Source of the DNA: an uncultured Acholeplasmataceae bacterium | Lineage (GTDB): Bacteria; Bacillota_I; Bacilli_A; Acholeplasmatales; Acholeplasmataceae | DNA: 8,905 nucleotides | Direction of reading: 5' to 3' | Assembly (NCBI GenBank): GCA_938041945.1 | Contig: CALISC010000081.1 | Coordinates: 1 to 8,905, forward strand | In this document: piece after piece, positions 1 through 6,188 of the stretch | Layout: every line of letters starts with the position of its first letter | Position numbering within the stretch: the first letter of the stretch is position 1 | The notes under the pieces: generated by a model | The model's input: only the letters and a program-made list of their open reading frames with translations | What the model was told of the DNA's origin: nothing | Databases searched by the model: none | Translations under genes and position numbers: made by a program

Positions 1-400
1 TTTTTAAAAATAACTCTATTTCTTCTGCTAATTTTATTTTTTTAAGAACAGTATTTTTGCATATCGGAATAAATATAACCGATCCATCTAAAAATGTTAT
101 TTCACTTTCTTTGCCACAATCTTTTATTTCTTTGATTGCTTTGATGTTGATCAACTGACACTCATATTTATTGATTTGATTTGTCTGAATAAAACAAGTT
201 TTTGAATCTAAATAAACAGGTGTTAGTCTGCTAAGTTTAAACTTTTTTTCAACAGCATTTTTATATCCTGAGTAATTTGTTAAATTATTTTGAAGTAAAG
301 TATCTATAAACTTTTTATTTGTGATAAAAAGTTGTTCGGGGGTTTGGCATAGTTTATATACATAAAGTGAATTTTTAACATTTTTAGTATATTTATACAT
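1..400 (-). CDS. comK: ComK-like competence transcription factor (3' end cut by window edge)
   Basis: Seen: an open frame of 133 codons starts at ATG 400-398 and runs off the left edge without a stop. The start overlaps the sufB stop by one base (TAATG), with an AAGGG at 417-413, 12 bases upstream and so rather far. From memory of B. subtilis ComK, residues 42-90 align well. YSGYK (43-47) stands for the SYAGRK segment, KLSRLTPVYLD (55-65) for KISHKPPIMVD, CFIQT (69-73) for IFLFPT, and ECQLINIKAI (80-89) for QCGWISHVHV. EITFLDG (100-106) followed by IP (111-112) stands for EVTFSNG...LP. Known: ComK binds AT-boxes as a tetramer and activates the DNA-uptake genes. Inferred: this is a diverged ComK-family DNA-binding regulator; whether it controls competence here is unknown. 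Its base composition is very AT-rich (28 G or C in bases 1-120). The C-terminal part is not visible, so integrity cannot be judged. Confidence 0.75.
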   Translation of the reverse strand, partial: MYKYTKNVKNSLYVYKLCQTPEQLFITNKKFIDTLLQNNLTNYSGYKNAVEKKFKLSRLTPVYLDSKTCFIQTNQINKYECQLINIKAIKEIKDCGKESEITFLDGSVIFIPICKNTVLKKIKLAEEIELFLK

Positions 401-1833
401 TAACCAATAGAACCCTTCATTTCTAGTTTGATCAGCTTATTTAGCTCAACACTATACTCCATCGGCAATTCTTTGGAAAATGGGTCAATAAAGCCCATAA
501 TGATAAGTTCAGTTGCTTTCTTTTCATCAATTCCGCGAGACATTAAATAAAACAATTGTTCTTCGCTAATTTTTGAAACTTTAGCCTCGTGTTCCAAAAA
601 AGAGTCTGAGTTATTAACGATGTTGATTGGTGTAGTGTCTGATTTTGAGACTTCATCCATTAAAATAGTGTCGCATTCAATGTGGGAAAAAGCAGAGTGT
701 GCTTGTTTAGAAAAGTAAACCTTGCCGCGATAATCAACAATGCCGCCGTTTTTCGCAACACTTTTTGAAACTATAGTTGAAGAAGTGTTTGGTGCCAAGT
801 GTATCATTTTTGCACCAGTGTCTTGGTCTTGACCTTCGCTGGCAATTGCAATAGACAAAGCTTTACCTTTAGCATAAGGCCCAGCTAAAATAGTTGACGG
901 GTATTTCATGTTGATACGAGACCCCATATTGCCATCTATCCACTCCATTTCACCAAAACTCTCAACATGCGCTCTTTGTGTAACTAAGTTTAAGATGTTT
1001 TTAGACCAGTTTTGAATTGTTGTGTATCTACATTTTGCGTTTGATTTCACAAAAATTTCAACTACTGCTGCGTGTAGAGAGTCTTTTGAGTAAAGTGGCG
1101 CAGTGCATCCTTCCACGTAGTTTAAGTAACTATAGTCTTCACAAATTATCAAAGTACGTTCAAACTGTCCAAACCCGCTTTCGTTCATACGAAAATAAGA
1201 CTGCAGAGGTTCCTTGATTTCTACGTTTTTTGGAACATAGATAAAAGAACCTCCACTCCAAACTGCTGTATTTAAAGCAGCGTATTTGTTGTCATCATAT
1301 TTAATAATTTTGCCAAAATACTCTTTAAAGATTTCTGGATATAAACGCAGACCAGTGTCTGTATCTAAATAAATCACACCTTTTGCTTCAAGGTCTTTCT
1401 TAATTTTAAGATAAACTGCTTCCGACTCAAACTGAGTAGTAACACCCGCTAAATAACTACGCTCAGCCTCAGGTATACCGATTTTTTCAAACACAGTTTT
1501 AATTTCAAGAGGTACTTCATCCCAAGAGTTAGTTAATTTGCTTGATTTGATGTAGTATTTAAAATCTTGAAAATCAATAAAATTCAAGTCAGGACCCCAC
1601 TTAGGGTTAGACAGTTCTAAAAACTTTTCAAAGGCTTTTAGTCTAAGTTCAAGCATCCATTCTGGTTCATTTTTAGATTCAGATATTTTTTTAATTATCT
1701 CTTTGTTAAGCCCTTTTCCAAGATTGATTTCAGGCTTTGTGTCAACACGAAAACCCAGTTCATAGCCTTGATTTATTGCAGTATCTTTTAAGTTATCAAG
1801 AACTTCTTTATCTTTAATTTTTCTTTTTTTCAT
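400..1833 (-). CDS. sufB: SufB, core subunit of the SufBCD Fe-S cluster scaffold
   Basis: This 477-residue protein has the usual length for Firmicute SufB. SufB pairs with SufD to form the beta-helix heterodimer on which Fe-S clusters are assembled in the cytoplasm, powered by SufC. Seen: a helical N-terminal part (about 1-130), a beta-helix core, and a C-terminal helical SufC-binding region with FYLMSRGID (428-436) and IIMGFIDPF (444-452). EGCTAP (241-246) carries C243, which probably matches E. coli C254. C387 lies 28 residues before H415 in the EHE motif (414-416). The same spacing holds between E. coli C405 and the E432-H433-E434 group, as I recall it, so the sulfur-accepting and cluster-binding residues appear intact. 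The ATG shares four bases with the sufU stop (ATGA), suggesting translational coupling. A run of seven A follows the start codon. The protein is last of the suf set and overlaps the ComK-like gene by one base. Confidence 0.97.
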   Translation of the reverse strand: MKKRKIKDKEVLDNLKDTAINQGYELGFRVDTKPEINLGKGLNKEIIKKISESKNEPEWMLELRLKAFEKFLELSNPKWGPDLNFIDFQDFKYYIKSSKLTNSWDEVPLEIKTVFEKIGIPEAERSYLAGVTTQFESEAVYLKIKKDLEAKGVIYLDTDTGLRLYPEIFKEYFGKIIKYDDNKYAALNTAVWSGGSFIYVPKNVEIKEPLQSYFRMNESGFGQFERTLIICEDYSYLNYVEGCTAPLYSKDSLHAAVVEIFVKSNAKCRYTTIQNWSKNILNLVTQRAHVESFGEMEWIDGNMGSRINMKYPSTILAGPYAKGKALSIAIASEGQDQDTGAKMIHLAPNTSSTIVSKSVAKNGGIVDYRGKVYFSKQAHSAFSHIECDTILMDEVSKSDTTPINIVNNSDSFLEHEAKVSKISEEQLFYLMSRGIDEKKATELIIMGFIDPFSKELPMEYSVELNKLIKLEMKGSIG

Positions 1834-2261
1834 AAGGCATTTAAGATTTCTTCAAAGGCTTTCCAGGCAAGTGTTGCGCATCTTACTCTTGCAGGAAACG
1901 CCTTAACTCCAGAAAAAGCAATCAGTTCGCTGTTTGTAAAATCTGGTGAAATTTCTTTTCCTTTAACAATTTTAAAATAATTAGAAATTATTCGCTTAGC
2001 ATCTATTATTTCAGTATTTTCAATAGTTTTGCAAAGTACAGATGCTGCCGCACAAGAAATTGAACAACCTTTAGAAAGATGTCTAACTGAAGTTATTTTG
2101 CTATCTTTTACCATAACTTCAATTTCTGCAATATCACCGCAACTCGAGTTTACTAATTTTAAGTATTTAGCCTCAGGTTTTTTTTCAAGCCCCTTGTTGT
2201 AAGGATTACTTGAATGAAACATAATAACTTCTCTGTATAAATTATTTAGTTGAACACTCAT
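1830..2261 (-). CDS. sufU: SufU, zinc-dependent sulfurtransferase partner of SufS
   Basis: SufU accepts persulfide sulfur from SufS and passes it towards SufB. Seen: counted from the ATG at 2261, the protein has 143 residues with C41 and D43 in SCGD, C66 in GCSISC, and C128 in RCATLAW. These are the same positions as the zinc ligands I recall for B. subtilis SufU (C41, D43, C66, C128). The stretch between C66 and C128 is long, as in SufU and unlike IscU scaffolds. The N-terminus (LNNLYREVIMFHSSNPYNKG, residues 5-24) is typical of the family. A TTG at 2285 would add eight residues and lie inside sufS. The ATG is preferred because AAGGAG sits six bases before it and the protein then starts where the family does. 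The gene begins one base after the sufS stop, and its TGA overlaps the sufB ATG. Confidence 0.96.
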   Translation of the reverse strand: MSVQLNNLYREVIMFHSSNPYNKGLEKKPEAKYLKLVNSSCGDIAEIEVMVKDSKITSVRHLSKGCSISCAAASVLCKTIENTEIIDAKRIISNYFKIVKGKEISPDFTNSELIAFSGVKAFPARVRCATLAWKAFEEILNAL

Positions 2262-2262
2262 T

Positions 2263-3459
2263 TTAAACTCCTTGGAAAAATTCAATTAGTTTCTTAGTGG
2301 CGGAAACAAATCTATGCACATCTTTTTTATTATTATAAATTCCAAAAGATATCCTAAGGGCACTTTCTACATCTAAATTAGTAAATGCTAAACCTGAGCA
2401 ATGTTGACCTGCTCTTAGACAAATTTTTTCCTGATCGTAAAAAGTTAAGGCGTCGTGTGGATGCACACCCTTGATATTAAAAGAAATAATTCCACTTTCA
2501 GGCACTTTTGTATACAATTCAACTTCGCTAATCTTACTAAGTTCAGTGTAAGCAAGGTCTGTGAGTTCTTTTTCGTGCTTTTCTATATTTTGCATACCAA
2601 TTTCCATTAAAAACTTTAAACTTTCGGTAAATGAAATTGCTTGGCTGATTGCGGGTGTTCCTGCTTCTAAATTAGCAGGAGCTGGATTGTAAATGATTTC
2701 TTTTTCATCTATACTTTCCACCATTTGTCCACCATACTCAAAAGCATTTAGTTTTTTTAAGCTATTTAATTTGCCTGCGAGTACACCAAGACCATTTGGA
2801 CCGTATGTTTTGTGCGCTGAAAACACCAAGAAATTACAATTTAGTGCTTGAATATCTATTTTAATTCTAGCTGCAGCCTGTGCTGAGTCTACAATTAAAA
2901 GAATACCTTTTTCTTGGCAAATCTTAGCAATTTCTTTAATTGGAGTTACATAGCCAAAAACGTTTGAAATATAGGTTAGTGAAACTACTTTAGTTTTTTC
3001 AGTTAGTGCTTTTTTAAAGTTTTCAACTGTAATTTGGTTATTTTCGTTTAGTTTAATGTATTTAATTTTAAAACCGATTTTTTTGCTTTGTTCAAAAAAC
3101 GGCAAAAAATTAGCATTGTGTTCTAAAGTAGATGTTAGAAACTCATTGCCTTTTTGAATAAAATTAGCAATAGAGTTTGCAATTATATTAAGGCCATTAG
3201 TACTACCTTTTGTGTAGATGATTTCTTTATCTGTGCAATTTAAAAATTCAGCGACTTTTTTCTTGCTCTCAAGATAAAGTTCAGTTGCTGTGAAGCCATG
3301 TAAGTATGCACCTCTAAAAACATTAGTACCATTCTTTTTTAAAAAGTCGGTTTCTGCTTTAATTTGTTTGTTTAATTTAAGTGCAGTCGCCGCAGTATCT
3401 AAATAAACATAACCAGGATTATTTTTAAAAAACGGAAAAAATTTTCTTACTGATTTCAT
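2263..3459 (-). CDS. sufS: SufS, group II cysteine desulfurase (PLP enzyme)
   Basis: SufS converts cysteine to alanine and holds the sulfur as a persulfide, which SufU then takes. Seen: 398 residues, close to the family's roughly 406. The PLP lysine is K217 in SAHKTYGP. H114 in LEHNANFLPF is the probable PLP-stacking histidine; the second histidine usually seen there is N115. D191 in DSAQAAAR fits the pyridine-binding aspartate. The catalytic cysteine is C354 in RAGQHC, where the family usually has RAGHHC. H335 in GVHPHD lies 19 residues before C354, the same spacing as H342 to C361 in B. subtilis SufS as I recall it. That histidine takes part in the SufU zinc-ligand swap, consistent with sufU being the next gene. 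The ATG shares ATGA with the sufD stop. The upstream Shine-Dalgarno is weak (GAGTG), so coupling to sufD translation is likely. Confidence 0.97.
   Translation of the reverse strand: MKSVRKFFPFFKNNPGYVYLDTAATALKLNKQIKAETDFLKKNGTNVFRGAYLHGFTATELYLESKKKVAEFLNCTDKEIIYTKGSTNGLNIIANSIANFIQKGNEFLTSTLEHNANFLPFFEQSKKIGFKIKYIKLNENNQITVENFKKALTEKTKVVSLTYISNVFGYVTPIKEIAKICQEKGILLIVDSAQAAARIKIDIQALNCNFLVFSAHKTYGPNGLGVLAGKLNSLKKLNAFEYGGQMVESIDEKEIIYNPAPANLEAGTPAISQAISFTESLKFLMEIGMQNIEKHEKELTDLAYTELSKISEVELYTKVPESGIISFNIKGVHPHDALTFYDQEKICLRAGQHCSGLAFTNLDVESALRISFGIYNNKKDVHRFVSATKKLIEFFQGV
2268..2273 (-). promoter_or_regulatory. Ribosome binding site of sufU
   Basis: AAGGAG is followed by a six-base spacer (TTTAAA) and then ATG at 2261-2259. 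It is the strongest Shine-Dalgarno match in the window, and it decides the sufU start against the upstream in-frame TTG at 2285. It lies within the last codons of sufS. Confidence 0.9.
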
Positions 3460-4178
3460 AGTTTTTCACTCAATTGTTTTAGGTAATTTTGTTGTATTTT
3501 TTCATCTGGTATAATCTTGAAAAAAGGCTCAACAAACCCATATAAGATAATTCTTTCGGCTGTGTTTTTGTCAATTCCTCTAGAGTTTAAATAAAACAAA
3601 ACATCGGCGTTTATGTTGCCACTGGCTGCGGAATGTCCTGCTTCTACATCAAATTCTTTTATTTCAAGAATTGGATTTAATTCCATTTTTGCATTATCTT
3701 TAATGAAACCTTTTAGTTTCTCGAAGTGTTTTGATTTAGCCATTTTATTTTCAATCTGGCCAATGTAGTTTAGCCTAACATACGATTCTTGAGTTGCAAC
3801 TGCTAAACCAGATGAGTAGATTTCTGAGTTTTTTGCACGGTTTGTCGCAATTAAATCAACATCTATAGATTGTGTTTTATTTGTAACAGTTAGTAAATTA
3901 AATTGTAGTTTTGATTTAATGCCTGTTGTATTTAGATTGATTTTTATTTTTAGGTTATCCGAAACTATGAATAAGTGAATCAAAATATCAGATTTTCCTG
4001 TTAGATTAACATTAAAATCTAGTATTCCTGCACTTTTTAATTCAATAAACACAGTTCCCGTTAAGTTAGCACCAAATTCTAGTTCAACAAAAGAAGCATC
4101 TTTAATTTCAAGATGCTTAAACTCAAATGAACCGCTGAAAACAGTTTTAACTTTTTTTAAATTATTTATGCTCTGCAT
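3456..4178 (-). CDS. sufD: SufD, unusually short scaffold subunit of SufBCD
   Basis: SufD is the SufB paralogue that completes the SufB-SufC2-SufD scaffold and is needed for iron entry. Seen: only 240 residues, against about 420-435 usually; the missing part is N-terminal. Residues about 15-140 are regularly alternating hydrophobic strands, consistent with a reduced beta-helix. The C-terminus is clearly SufD/SufB-like: EAGHSAASG (179-187), LFYLNSRGID (194-203) and IILYGFVEPFF (210-220). H182 probably matches E. coli SufD H360; the C358 position is alanine. The FYL-SRG segment is the SufC-docking helix region. The ATG lies inside the end of sufC, overlapping it by 17 bases. No other in-frame ATG precedes residue 145, so a later start is unlikely. 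The frame has no internal stop, and sufB, sufC and sufS around it are full length, so it looks like a reduced working SufD rather than a decayed one. Confidence 0.93.
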   Translation of the reverse strand: MQSINNLKKVKTVFSGSFEFKHLEIKDASFVELEFGANLTGTVFIELKSAGILDFNVNLTGKSDILIHLFIVSDNLKIKINLNTTGIKSKLQFNLLTVTNKTQSIDVDLIATNRAKNSEIYSSGLAVATQESYVRLNYIGQIENKMAKSKHFEKLKGFIKDNAKMELNPILEIKEFDVEAGHSAASGNINADVLFYLNSRGIDKNTAERIILYGFVEPFFKIIPDEKIQQNYLKQLSEKL

Positions 4179-4908
4179 TTAACCAAGCGTAGCCTTCTTT
4201 GTTAATTTTTTCAATTAAAGTAGCGTCACCTGTTTTAACGATTTTACCATTAAGTAAAATATGGACAAAGTCAGGTTTGATGTGTTTCAAAATACGCTCA
4301 TAGTGAGTAACAATAATTACGCCTAAATTGTTATTTTTAACTTCTTCTAAAATTGCCTTACCGACGCATTCTAAAGCATCTACATCAAGTCCAGAATCTA
4401 TTTCGTCAAGTAATGCAAACTTAGGTCTTAAGACTTTTAGTTGAATAATTTCATTGCGTTTTTTCTCACCGCCAGAAAATCCAACATTTGCTTCTCTGAA
4501 CACAAACTCTTTGCTAAGTCCAAGTCCTTGAGTGGCTTTTTCAACTTCGTTGATGAAGTCAAATAATTTAAAATCTTTTTGGGTTTTTTGTAGAACTACT
4601 TCTCTTAAAATATCAACATTCTTAACGCCAGGTATTTCGGTTGGAGTTTGAAACGCCAAAAAAAGCCCAGAGCGACTGCGCTCATCTGTGGGCATTTCAA
4701 GGATGTTTTGTTGATTTAAATAAACTTCTCCACTTTCAACGGTATATAAAGGATGTCCCATTAAGGAAGTCAAAAGTGTAGATTTACCAGTTCCGTTTGG
4801 TCCCATAATTACGTGCACTTCTCCACTTTTAACTTCTAGAGAAATGTTTTTCAGAATTTGTTTATCTTCAATTGAAACTGAATAATTTTTTATTTTAAGT
4901 GTGTTCAT
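4162..4908 (-). CDS. sufC: SufC, ABC-type ATPase of the SUF Fe-S assembly machine
   Basis: SufC is a soluble cytoplasmic ABC ATPase. Two copies dock on SufB and SufD, and ATP-driven dimerisation opens the scaffold for cluster assembly. Seen: 248 residues, the usual length. All ATPase motifs are present: Walker A GPNGTGKS (36-43), Q-loop Q87 in LAFQTP, signature GFSGGEKKR (143-151), Walker B LLDE (166-169) with E169, D-loop SGLD (172-175), and the switch histidine H202 in VTHYERIL. The GHPLY segment (51-55) is characteristic of SufC rather than transport ABC proteins. No membrane partner lies nearby. It is the first suf gene, one base after the sigma factor stop, and has its own good GAGG site. 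The 3' end overlaps sufD by 17 bases. Confidence 0.97.
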   Translation of the reverse strand: MNTLKIKNYSVSIEDKQILKNISLEVKSGEVHVIMGPNGTGKSTLLTSLMGHPLYTVESGEVYLNQQNILEMPTDERSRSGLFLAFQTPTEIPGVKNVDILREVVLQKTQKDFKLFDFINEVEKATQGLGLSKEFVFREANVGFSGGEKKRNEIIQLKVLRPKFALLDEIDSGLDVDALECVGKAILEEVKNNNLGVIIVTHYERILKHIKPDFVHILLNGKIVKTGDATLIEKINKEGYAWLNAEHK

Positions 4909-4909
4909 T

Positions 4910-5488
4910 TCACAACCTCACGATTTTTTGTTTCAAGACTCTTGTACCTGAATTTTTAATCCCTTGACGAATTCTAGCGAGCAAATTGTAAACCCTTTTA
5001 ATTAGAAAACCCGTTTGTTTGGCGATTTCACTTGGTTTAAGACCTTTTAAGGTAAGTGAGTAAACCAACGCTAAGTCTTTGTTTTTAAACTGAATTTCGG
5101 CAACTTCAGGTTTTTCTTGTTCATATGAATACTGTTCCATGTTGTCACTTACCAAAAGCACATTATCAATTATTTCGTGGTCTATATTGGTAATATGCTG
5201 TGCTTTTTTGTAGGCGCTTTTAAGTTCTCTTGTAAGTCGTCTTAAGTAAATTAGTTCAAAGAAACGCATGAAGGTTTTGTTAAAAAGTTCAGAGTAACTT
5301 TCAATTGCGGTTTTTAGCGAAACTAATCCTAGGTGAACCAGGTCTTCTAAAGATAGACTGTAGATGCGTTTACTCAAGGCTACTTTGTAGATAAAGGCTT
5401 TGTATTTGTCAAAAATGATTTTTAAACTGGTTTGGTCATAATGACACTGAACTAAATAAATAAGTTCATAGTCATTATAGTTAATCAT
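4910..5488 (-). CDS. sigH: SigH-like RNA polymerase sigma factor (sigma-70 family)
   Basis: This 192-residue protein has two recognisable sigma domains. Region 2 covers about 5-95: NDYELIYLVQ at the start, then LEDLVHLGLVSLKTAIESY (47-65) in place of the family's DLVQEG-L-A-Y core, followed by YLRRLTRELKSAYKKAQHI (81-99). The last part resembles the RQIITAIKTATRQKHI stretch of B. subtilis SigH. Region 4 covers about 135-178, with the helix-turn-helix LKPSEIAKQTGFLIKRVYNLL (150-170). Known: SigH of Bacillus and related ComX/SigH proteins drive transition-state, sporulation or competence genes. The position directly after rlmB supports orthology: B. subtilis has rlmB-yacP-sigH, and here yacP is absent. 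The protein is shorter than Bacillus SigH (about 218) and diverged, so its promoter specificity is unknown. The stop is one base before sufC. An AAAGGA site five bases before the ATG supports the start. Confidence 0.82.
   Translation of the reverse strand: MINYNDYELIYLVQCHYDQTSLKIIFDKYKAFIYKVALSKRIYSLSLEDLVHLGLVSLKTAIESYSELFNKTFMRFFELIYLRRLTRELKSAYKKAQHITNIDHEIIDNVLLVSDNMEQYSYEQEKPEVAEIQFKNKDLALVYSLTLKGLKPSEIAKQTGFLIKRVYNLLARIRQGIKNSGTRVLKQKIVRL
4916..4919 (-). promoter_or_regulatory. Ribosome binding site of sufC
   Basis: GAGG is followed by a seven-base spacer and then ATG at 4908-4906. It lies inside the last codons of the sigma factor gene. Together with the sufU site, it suggests that sufC and sufU can initiate independently, while sufD, sufS and sufB depend more on coupling. 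Confidence 0.8.
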
Positions 5489-5489
5489 T

Positions 5490-6188
5490 TTAATCCTTTC
5501 TAGTCATTTCATTCATCACTATCGCACCAGCAACAGATACGTTTAGTGAGTTGATTTTTCCAATCATTGGAATGGTCACAGTATCATCAGAAAGTGAAAT
5601 CAGGTTTTTTCTAACACCTAGTCCCTCGTTTCCAAGAATTACTGCAATTTTGTCTTCTGCTTTTAAGCAGGAAACTGATTTATTTGTATTTAAAGTAGTT
5701 GAGTATACTTTAAAGTTGTTTTCTTTTAGAGTTTCAATGGCTTTGGAAATACTTTTGACCATTGAAATTTGTACTTTAATTGCAGCGCCAGCAGATACTT
5801 TTAAGACGGTTGGTGTAACTTTAACTTGTTCTCTACTGGAAATTACAACTGAGTCAATCCCAAAAGCCTCAGCACTTCTAAGTAAAGCACCAAGGTTGTG
5901 TGGGTCTTGAATTGAATCTAAGATAATGATTTTTTTAATATCTTTTGTAAGTAGTTCTGCTAATTCAAAATATTTAAATTCACTAGCATTGACAGCAATT
6001 CCTTGGTGGTCTTTGGTATTCGTTAATTTAAATAAGCGTTCTTTTGTAACTCTTTCAATTTTTGAGTTATTTTGATTTAAGAACTCTAAAAATTTTTGGT
6101 CTGCAAACTTTTCATCTAAATAAACGTTGAAGATTGGAAAACGATTCAAAACCATTTCTTTAACAACATTTTTACCAAAGTAAATCAT
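5490..6188 (-). CDS. rlmB: RlmB/TrmH-family 23S rRNA 2'-O-methyltransferase (SPOUT)
   Basis: RlmB methylates the ribose of G2251 (E. coli numbering) in 23S rRNA using S-adenosylmethionine. Seen: 232 residues. An N-terminal substrate-binding domain (1-75) ends in HQGIAV (61-66). The SPOUT knot follows with its three family motifs: motif 1 DPHNLGALLRSAEAFG (95-110) with N98 and catalytic R104; motif 2 VILGNEGLGV (183-192); and motif 3 IPMIGKINSLNVSVAGAI (206-223) with the conserved N213-S-L-N216. The S-adenosylmethionine pocket is therefore intact. RlmB and TrmH paralogues are hard to separate by motifs alone. The N-terminal substrate domain and the Bacillus-like neighbour sigH favour RlmB. The ATG shares ATGA with the upstream ATPase stop, and a GGAAG lies about ten bases upstream. 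Confidence 0.92.
   Translation of the reverse strand: MIYFGKNVVKEMVLNRFPIFNVYLDEKFADQKFLEFLNQNNSKIERVTKERLFKLTNTKDHQGIAVNASEFKYFELAELLTKDIKKIIILDSIQDPHNLGALLRSAEAFGIDSVVISSREQVKVTPTVLKVSAGAAIKVQISMVKSISKAIETLKENNFKVYSTTLNTNKSVSCLKAEDKIAVILGNEGLGVRKNLISLSDDTVTIPMIGKINSLNVSVAGAIVMNEMTRKD
5494..5499 (-). promoter_or_regulatory. Ribosome binding site of the SigH-like gene
   Basis: AAAGGA is followed by the five-base spacer TTAAA and then ATG at 5488-5486. It overlaps the last codons of rlmB, whose TAA ends one base before this ATG. It confirms the sigma factor start. Confidence 0.8.

Noticed and set aside
1017..1217. Plus-strand open frame of 66 codons opposite sufB.
   Set aside because: It lies entirely antisense to a conserved gene, shows no family resemblance, and is expected by chance opposite coding DNA.
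1824..1833. Run of seven A after the sufB ATG, at the sufU-sufB overlap, as a possible programmed frameshift site.
   Set aside because: Both proteins are complete and conventional as separate products. No pairing structure or slippery heptamer context was evident, and the run encodes ordinary lysines.
2262..2285. Longer sufU beginning at TTG 2285.
   Set aside because: The added eight residues lie inside sufS, there is no ribosome binding site, and the ATG at 2261 has AAGGAG at ideal spacing and matches the family N-terminus and zinc-ligand numbering.
5384..5412. Possible minus-strand promoter inside the sigma gene: TTGACA (5412-5407), 17-base spacer, TACAAA (5389-5384).
   Set aside because: The -35 match is perfect but the -10 matches only four of six bases. 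It lies within conserved coding sequence of an AT-rich genome where such matches arise by chance. It would be the best candidate for separate suf transcription if one is found experimentally.
5551..5910. Plus-strand open frame of 119 codons opposite rlmB.
   Set aside because: It is the antisense shadow of rlmB; the coding strand carries all three SPOUT motifs across the same bases.
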